Of a stretch of 19,024 bases of DNA, positions 14,876-19,024 are shown piece after piece. The notes beneath the pieces were generated by a model. That model saw nothing but the letters and a program-made list of their open reading frames with translations. It searched no databases and was not told the DNA's origin. The DNA comes from an uncultured Eubacterium sp. (lineage in GTDB: Bacteria; Bacillota_A; Clostridia; Lachnospirales; Lachnospiraceae): contig CAQBGY010000034.1 of assembly GCA_948759685.1 (NCBI GenBank), positions 1 to 19,024 of the forward strand, written 5' to 3'. Positions within the stretch are counted from its first letter, which is position 1; every line of letters starts with the position of its first letter. The position numbers and the translations under genes were made by a program.

Positions 14876-16531
14876 ATGGGCAATCAATCAAACAAAAATA
14901 GTTTTTTGATTCAGGGCAGTATTCTCGCATTTGCGGGAATACTTGTTCGCGTTATCGGATTAATTTATAGAATACCTTTAAATCGAATATTAGGTGATGT
15001 AGGGTTAGGATATTATGGAACAGCCTTTGATTTTTATAATATTCTAATTTTATTGTCGTCGCAAAGCATGCCATTGGCAGTATCAAAAATCATTTCAGAA
15101 AAACTGCAGAAGAGGCAGTTTCGGAATGCACATAAGGTTTTCAAGGGCGCTTTGATTTATGGAACAGTCATTGGTGTTTGTTTTGGATTATTTTTATTTT
15201 TGGGTGCAGACTGGATTGCTTACACTGTCTATAAGATGCCTCCGGTATCTGTAGCTTTGAGAGTTTTGGCACCGACTTTGACGATTGCCTGTATTTTAGG
15301 AGTAGTAAGAGGATATTTCCAGGGAATGGGGAATATGGTTCCAACAGCGGTTTCTCAGGTTTTTGAGCAGATCGCCAATGCATTTGTAAGTATTTTGGCT
15401 GCTTATGAACTGGGAGCATATGGATATAGTTTATCAAAAGTGGCAAAAGAGGCTGGTGTATTAAAAGATTCTTATGCCGCTGCAGGTGGAACTTTGGGTA
15501 CTTTAGCAGGAGCACTAACAGCACTTCTGTTTATGTTCTTTATTGTCTGGATTAATAAAGATATTATTAAAAAGCGTAAAAAACGGGATAGAACAGGTAT
15601 AGAAGACAGTTATGGCACGATTACAAAAGTTATTTTGTGGACCATTACTCCAGTATTATTAAGCACAACAATATATAATATCGGAAATTTATTGGACAAT
15701 CCCATTTATCAAAATATAATGGTCGGTATTTTTCATGTCAGCGAAAAAACAAACAGTGCTTCGTGGGGAATTTATTCCGGTTATTACAGATTATTGACGA
15801 CAATGCCGATAGCAATTGCTTCTTCATTATCAACAGCGATTGTACCGTCTCTTGTCCGTTCTTATACTGCAAAAGACCAGCTGGCAGTAAAGAGCAAAGT
15901 TACATTGGCACAAAAGTTTTCCATGCTGATTGCATTTCCATGTGGTATGGGATTGTCTGTTTTGGGCGGCCCGATTAATGCGATGTTATTTGGAAGCATG
16001 ATAGAAGATACAGTAATAATTATGATATTCAGCGTCTTTACTGTAGTGGCATTTTCACTATCCACTATTAGTAATGCTATTTTACAGGGAATAGATAAAT
16101 TAAATGTACCAATTAAAAATTCTGCGATTTCGTTAGGAATTCATTTAATAATATTACCTGTATTATTAATTGTTTTTCGATTGGGAATTTATGCGGTTGT
16201 TATTGGTGATTTTACATTTGCAATGACTGTTGCTGTTTTAAATTCTTTTTCAATTAAACGCTATTTAGGATACCGGCAGGAAATTCAATTTACATTGATA
16301 AAACCATTTGTTTGCGCGGTAGTCATGGGAATTGGATGTCTTTTGGTCTATAAATTGGGAATGTTATTACTTCCAATCAATGCAATATGGACCATATTAG
16401 CAATACTTATTGGTGTATGCATCTATGGTGTTGTGCTGATATTTACGAAAACAATAACAGAAGATGAACTATATGCAATGCCAAAGGGAACAGCATTGAT
16501 TGGCTTCCTAAAAAAAGTCCATCTTTTGTAA
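14876..16531 (+). CDS. MOP-superfamily flippase, SpoVB / polysaccharide exporter type
   Basis: The 551 aa protein is hydrophobic throughout, with about 12-14 likely membrane segments. It begins in the SpoVB/YkvU/YabM style (SFLIQGSILAFAGILVRVIGLIYRIPLNRILGDVGLGYYGTA). This subfamily of the MATE-like MOP superfamily moves lipid-linked polysaccharides or peptidoglycan precursors; SpoVB itself is needed for spore cortex synthesis. Other family features are SQSMPLAVSKIISE (61-74), GVVRGYFQGMGNMVPTAVSQV and the later TAIVPSLV and LQGIDKLNVPIKN segments. The sequence cannot separate SpoVB from its paralogues or from a general lipid II flippase, so no symbol is given. AAGGAA (14859-14864) lies 11 bases before the ATG, a long spacing. 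It follows the DUF3048 gene by 20 bp, probably in one transcript. Confidence 0.85.
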   Translation: MGNQSNKNSFLIQGSILAFAGILVRVIGLIYRIPLNRILGDVGLGYYGTAFDFYNILILLSSQSMPLAVSKIISEKLQKRQFRNAHKVFKGALIYGTVIGVCFGLFLFLGADWIAYTVYKMPPVSVALRVLAPTLTIACILGVVRGYFQGMGNMVPTAVSQVFEQIANAFVSILAAYELGAYGYSLSKVAKEAGVLKDSYAAAGGTLGTLAGALTALLFMFFIVWINKDIIKKRKKRDRTGIEDSYGTITKVILWTITPVLLSTTIYNIGNLLDNPIYQNIMVGIFHVSEKTNSASWGIYSGYYRLLTTMPIAIASSLSTAIVPSLVRSYTAKDQLAVKSKVTLAQKFSMLIAFPCGMGLSVLGGPINAMLFGSMIEDTVIIMIFSVFTVVAFSLSTISNAILQGIDKLNVPIKNSAISLGIHLIILPVLLIVFRLGIYAVVIGDFTFAMTVAVLNSFSIKRYLGYRQEIQFTLIKPFVCAVVMGIGCLLVYKLGMLLLPINAIWTILAILIGVCIYGVVLIFTKTITEDELYAMPKGTALIGFLKKVHLL

Positions 16532-16580
16532 AAAGAATGTATAAAATAACAAAATATGTAAAAAATATATGCAAGGAGTA

Positions 16581-16605
16581 AAAGATTAAGACGAATTTAA
16601 TCTTT
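16581..16605. repeat. 9-bp perfect inverted repeat before the BofC-like gene
   Basis: AAAGATTAA (16581-16589) and TTAATCTTT (16597-16605) are exact reverse complements around a 7-base loop. They lie 29 bases before the BofC-like ATG in the 103-bp gap after the flippase gene. Only three T residues end the stem, so termination would be weak. It may be an operator or leader hairpin. I found no convincing promoter in this AT-rich gap. Confidence 0.45.
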
Positions 16606-16634
16606 AGGTTTGTAGTTGAAATAGGAGAAAAATT

Positions 16635-16976
16635 ATGAACAGACGGGCATATATTTTTTATTTAACAATTTTTGTTTTTGGTTTTGGTATCGCATACTTC
16701 TGTGGACTGAAAACAGGTATGGAAGAAGATTTGCTGTATAACGAAAAAACGGTTGATGTTCAGCCAAAAGAGAATGAACAAAAAGAAGAAGGATACTGGG
16801 TAAAAGCAATCGGCGATGTGATTTTTGTATATAAAAGTGATAAAACCACTGTAATCGCTGAAACAGACATTAATATTTCGAGACTATCCACAAGTGAAAA
16901 AAATATTTTAAATGATGGAATTTATTTAGAGAATTCAGAAGAATTATTTAAATATCTGGAAGCTAATACAAGTTGA
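16635..16976 (+). CDS. Small membrane-anchored protein, BofC C-terminal domain-like
   Basis: The 113 aa protein has one N-terminal membrane segment (about 6-24), a short Glu/Lys-rich linker (about 36-52) and a compact domain (53-110) beginning GYWVKAIGDVIFVYKSDKTT and ending in SEELFKYLEAN. The 'YWVK..GD.I.VY.SD' start, the TDI..S.L middle and the 'Y(L/I)...EEL..(F/Y)LE' end resemble the BofC C-terminal domain of Clostridia spore-formers. B. subtilis BofC inhibits the SpoIVB protease in the sigma-K checkpoint and has an additional N-terminal domain that is lacking here. This assignment is from pattern memory and is moderate. AGGAG (16623-16627) lies 7 bases before the ATG. The stop codon ends 17 bp before the next gene's ATG. 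Confidence 0.6.
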   Translation: MNRRAYIFYLTIFVFGFGIAYFCGLKTGMEEDLLYNEKTVDVQPKENEQKEEGYWVKAIGDVIFVYKSDKTTVIAETDINISRLSTSEKNILNDGIYLENSEELFKYLEANTS

Positions 16977-16993
16977 TGAAAGGATTTACCTTT

Positions 16994-18163
16994 ATGAGAA
17001 CAATTATCATTGGAGCAGGCGCGGCGGGACTGGCTGCAGGGATTCAGGCTGCAAGAAATCAATCAGAAGTGATTATTATTGAGCATGAAAAACAGGCAGG
17101 AAAAAAAATATTAATTACAGGAAATGGACGATGTAATATCTCCAATGAAAAAATGAACAGTTCCATGTATTATGGAGATTCCGGATTTATTGACTGTGTT
17201 TTAGAAAAATATCCAGTAACAAAGATAAAAGATTTTTTTGAATCCATTGGTTTATATACCTGTTCTAAGAATGGGTATATTTATCCAATGAGCATGCAGG
17301 CAGGAGCTGTTCTGACAATTTTAAGAAATGCAGCTCTAGATTTAGGTGTGAAAATAAAAACGAATAATGATGTACACAATATCTGTTTGGATAATGACAG
17401 ATTTCTTGTAGATATCGGTATCGAATTAGAATGTGAGCAGTTGATTCTGGCAACCGGAGGATGCAGTTTCAAAAAGACCGGTTCTGATGGCTCCGGTTAC
17501 AAACTGGCAGAAGAATTACATCATACTGTTGTTGCACCATCCCCTGCACTGACAGCATTGGTATGTAATGATAACCTCCTAAAGAAAGCATCCGGTGTAC
17601 GTATTCATGCATCTGTCACTGCAAAAGGACAAAGACATACAGGGGATTTACAGATTACAGATTATGGAGTATCCGGTATTCCTGTTTTTAATATCAGCCG
17701 CCTCGTAGCGACCGGGGATACAATTCAAATAGATTTTATGCCGGGATTTTCAGAAGAGCAGCTAAGTAACATGATATCTCATCTTTTCATGAATGGAAAA
17801 GAAAAAAGCGCAGATATTGTTTTGAACGGACTCTTTCCCGATAAGATTGCAGTCTTATTTACAACCAAGTTAAAAATACATAATCAGGCGTGTCATACAA
17901 TTGATAAAGATAAAATCAGTGAACTGGCAGGATTGATAAAAAATTATAATATTTCTGTTCAGAAGAGACGTGGATTTGAGTTTGCCCAGGTAACAGCAGG
18001 CGGGGTGTCTACGGACGAAATCAATCCGAAAAGAATGGAATCTAAAAAGATAAAAAATCTGTTTTTTGCAGGAGAGATAATTGATGTAGACGGAATCTGT
18101 GGCGGCTACAATTTACATTTTGCATGGGCAAGTGGCATGATTGCAGGAGGAAACTGTAAATAA
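16994..18163 (+). CDS. HI0933/BaiN-family flavoprotein (NAD(P)/FAD oxidoreductase)
   Basis: This is a FAD-binding oxidoreductase of the HI0933/YhiN family, which includes BaiN of bile-acid-metabolising Clostridia. Substrates of most members are unknown. The 389 aa protein starts with a dinucleotide-binding motif (GAGAAGLAAG, 7-16) and has the family hallmark GKKILITGNGRCN (36-48), a middle insert domain, and a C-terminal FAD-contacting region with VTAGGVSTDEINP, LFFAGEIIDVDG and GGYNLHFAWASG (370-381). I use the ATG at 16994: AAAGGA (16979-16984) precedes it by 9 bases and the protein then opens directly into the Rossmann strand. An upstream TTG/ATG pair at 16973/16976 would overlap the previous gene. 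The stop overlaps the next gene's ATG by one base (TAATG). Confidence 0.9.
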   Translation: MRTIIIGAGAAGLAAGIQAARNQSEVIIIEHEKQAGKKILITGNGRCNISNEKMNSSMYYGDSGFIDCVLEKYPVTKIKDFFESIGLYTCSKNGYIYPMSMQAGAVLTILRNAALDLGVKIKTNNDVHNICLDNDRFLVDIGIELECEQLILATGGCSFKKTGSDGSGYKLAEELHHTVVAPSPALTALVCNDNLLKKASGVRIHASVTAKGQRHTGDLQITDYGVSGIPVFNISRLVATGDTIQIDFMPGFSEEQLSNMISHLFMNGKEKSADIVLNGLFPDKIAVLFTTKLKIHNQACHTIDKDKISELAGLIKNYNISVQKRRGFEFAQVTAGGVSTDEINPKRMESKKIKNLFFAGEIIDVDGICGGYNLHFAWASGMIAGGNCK

Positions 18164-19024
18164 TGATTTTATTACAAGTATCAAATATTAAATTAAATAT
18201 CGATCAAAACGAACAGGATGCCTATAAAAAGGCTTTAAAAATATCCGGAGTTTTAGAACAGGAAGTCAGGCAATGGAAAATAATAAAATATTCTGTGGAT
18301 GCCAGAAATAAAGCACAGATTTCAAAGGTTTACTCTATTGGATTATATGTCGAATCTTATCATAAAACACGAAAAAATGTGCTGGTAATAGAAAAAGAAA
18401 AACAATATTCTTATGAATTATCCGGTGATAAACCATTGCGTAATCGCCCTGTTGTTGTAGGTTTTGGTCCGGCAGGTATGTTTGCAGCATATCTTTTGGC
18501 GATGAACGGATTTGCTCCAATTATTGTTGAGCGTGGAGATACGGTAGAGAACCGTTCACGAATCGTAGAAGAATTTTGGGAAAAGGGTGAATTAAATCTG
18601 AATTGCAATGTTCAGTTTGGCGAAGGGGGGGCCGGTACTTTTTCTGATGGAAAGTTAAATACCGGAATTAAAGATAAACAAAATAGAATTCGTTTTGTTC
18701 TGGAGACTTTTGTGAAGTTTGGTGCAGATGAAAGAATATTATATGATGCAAAACCACATATCGGAACAGATATTTTAAAAGAGATTGTTTTTAATATGCG
18801 TAAATACATTGTTGAAATGGGCGGCACGTTTTATTTTAATACAAGTCTTGCAGATATTTCATATAGCAATAATAAACTGTGTAAAATCCATCTGAGCAAT
18901 CATCAGGTCATAGAGACGGATATCTGTATTCTGGCAATAGGACATAGTGCCAGAGATACTTTTCAGATGCTCTATGAAAAAGGGGTTCATATGGAGTCCA
19001 AGCCCTTTGCGCTGGGTGTAAGGA
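18163..19024 (+). CDS. FAD-dependent dehydrogenase, COG2509 family (partial, 3' end cut off)
   Basis: The frame runs open from the ATG at 18163 to the window end, 287 codons of a family usually a little over 500 aa; the C-terminal part is outside the window. An N-terminal domain of about 90 residues (MILLQVSNIKLNIDQNEQDAYKKAL onward) precedes a FAD-binding Rossmann motif GFGPAGM (100-106), then ERG (about 121-123) and the family hallmark FGEGGAGTFSDGKL (152-165). A later LAIGHSARDTF segment is also typical. The biochemical function of this family is unknown. The ATG overlaps the stop of the preceding flavoprotein gene (TAATG) and uses GGAGG at 18146-18150, 12 bases upstream, so translation is probably coupled. 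This is a different family from its neighbour, not a duplicate. Confidence 0.9.
   Translation, partial: MILLQVSNIKLNIDQNEQDAYKKALKISGVLEQEVRQWKIIKYSVDARNKAQISKVYSIGLYVESYHKTRKNVLVIEKEKQYSYELSGDKPLRNRPVVVGFGPAGMFAAYLLAMNGFAPIIVERGDTVENRSRIVEEFWEKGELNLNCNVQFGEGGAGTFSDGKLNTGIKDKQNRIRFVLETFVKFGADERILYDAKPHIGTDILKEIVFNMRKYIVEMGGTFYFNTSLADISYSNNKLCKIHLSNHQVIETDICILAIGHSARDTFQMLYEKGVHMESKPFALGVR

Noticed and set aside
15763..15978. 71-codon open frame on the plus strand inside the flippase gene
   Set aside because: It is in another frame of a continuous hydrophobic membrane protein and has no ribosome binding site.
16569..16589. Six-codon mini-ORF (MQGVKD) with an internal AAGGAG before the BofC-like gene, as a leader peptide
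   Set aside because: There is no ribosome binding site before its ATG, no run of regulatory codons, and the following dyad lacks a proper T-tract, so attenuation is not supported.
16994..19024. Tandem duplication of one flavoprotein gene
   Set aside because: The two proteins share only the general FAD-binding glycine motif; their hallmark motifs (TGNGRCN versus GEGGAGTFSDGKL) belong to different families.
41..19024. Prophage, insertion sequence, CRISPR array, tRNA or toxin-antitoxin module
   Set aside because: No transposase, integrase, phage or Cas-like protein, no spaced repeat array and no tRNA-like cloverleaf or CCA end was seen. All genes are conserved chromosomal types on one strand.

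Overview
This is a contig-end piece of chromosome from a low-GC, endospore-forming Firmicute. The protein set and gene order point to class Clostridia, probably Lachnospiraceae: AT-rich sequence, AGA-dominated arginine codons, strong GGAGG-type ribosome binding sites, SpoIVA, a YqfC/YqfD pair, a SpoVB-type flippase and a BofC-like protein. All supported genes are on the + strand. Bases 1-40 are not biological: they match the last 40 bases of the Illumina TruSeq universal adapter, so genome sequence begins at base 41, just upstream of der.

Region 1 (59-6330) is der, plsY, gpsA, cls and spoIVA. It covers ribosome assembly (Der), the first acylation step of phospholipid synthesis (PlsY) with supply of its glycerol-3-phosphate backbone (GpsA), a cardiolipin synthase with its own promoter, and the coat morphogenetic ATPase SpoIVA. 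der, gpsA and spoIVA are also neighbours in Bacillus subtilis. The cls/spoIVA junction is unusually compact. One hairpin is apparently the cls terminator, its 3' arm is the spoIVA ribosome binding site, and a sigma-E-like promoter is written across its 5' arm.

Region 2 (6331-10317) is tyrS-alaS, a two-gene aminoacyl-tRNA synthetase operon. Its promoter -10 lies inside a 39-bp near-perfect palindrome, and the short leader leaves no room for a T-box. Region 3 (10318-10658) is a monocistronic rpsU unit with a strong promoter and a clean intrinsic terminator; rpsU codes for 58 aa.

Region 4 (10708-14855) is yqfC, yqfD, phoH, ybeY and a DUF3048 gene. It is a shortened version of the B. subtilis rpsU...yqfC-yqfD-phoH-pgpH-ybeY-dgkA-cdd-era neighbourhood, without pgpH before ybeY and without dgkA, cdd or era after it. 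A sigma-E-like promoter precedes yqfC. Region 5 (14876-19024) holds a SpoVB-type MOP flippase, a small membrane-anchored BofC-like protein, and two different FAD-dependent oxidoreductases in tandem; the second is cut off by the window end.

The window is mostly conserved core chromosome. I see no CRISPR array, prophage, insertion sequence, tRNA or rRNA. I found no plainly new multi-gene system. The most interesting signals are regulatory: the terminator/promoter/RBS overlay before spoIVA, the palindrome on the tyrS promoter, the dyads and direct repeats before cls, and the sigma-E-like site that decides the yqfC start codon.
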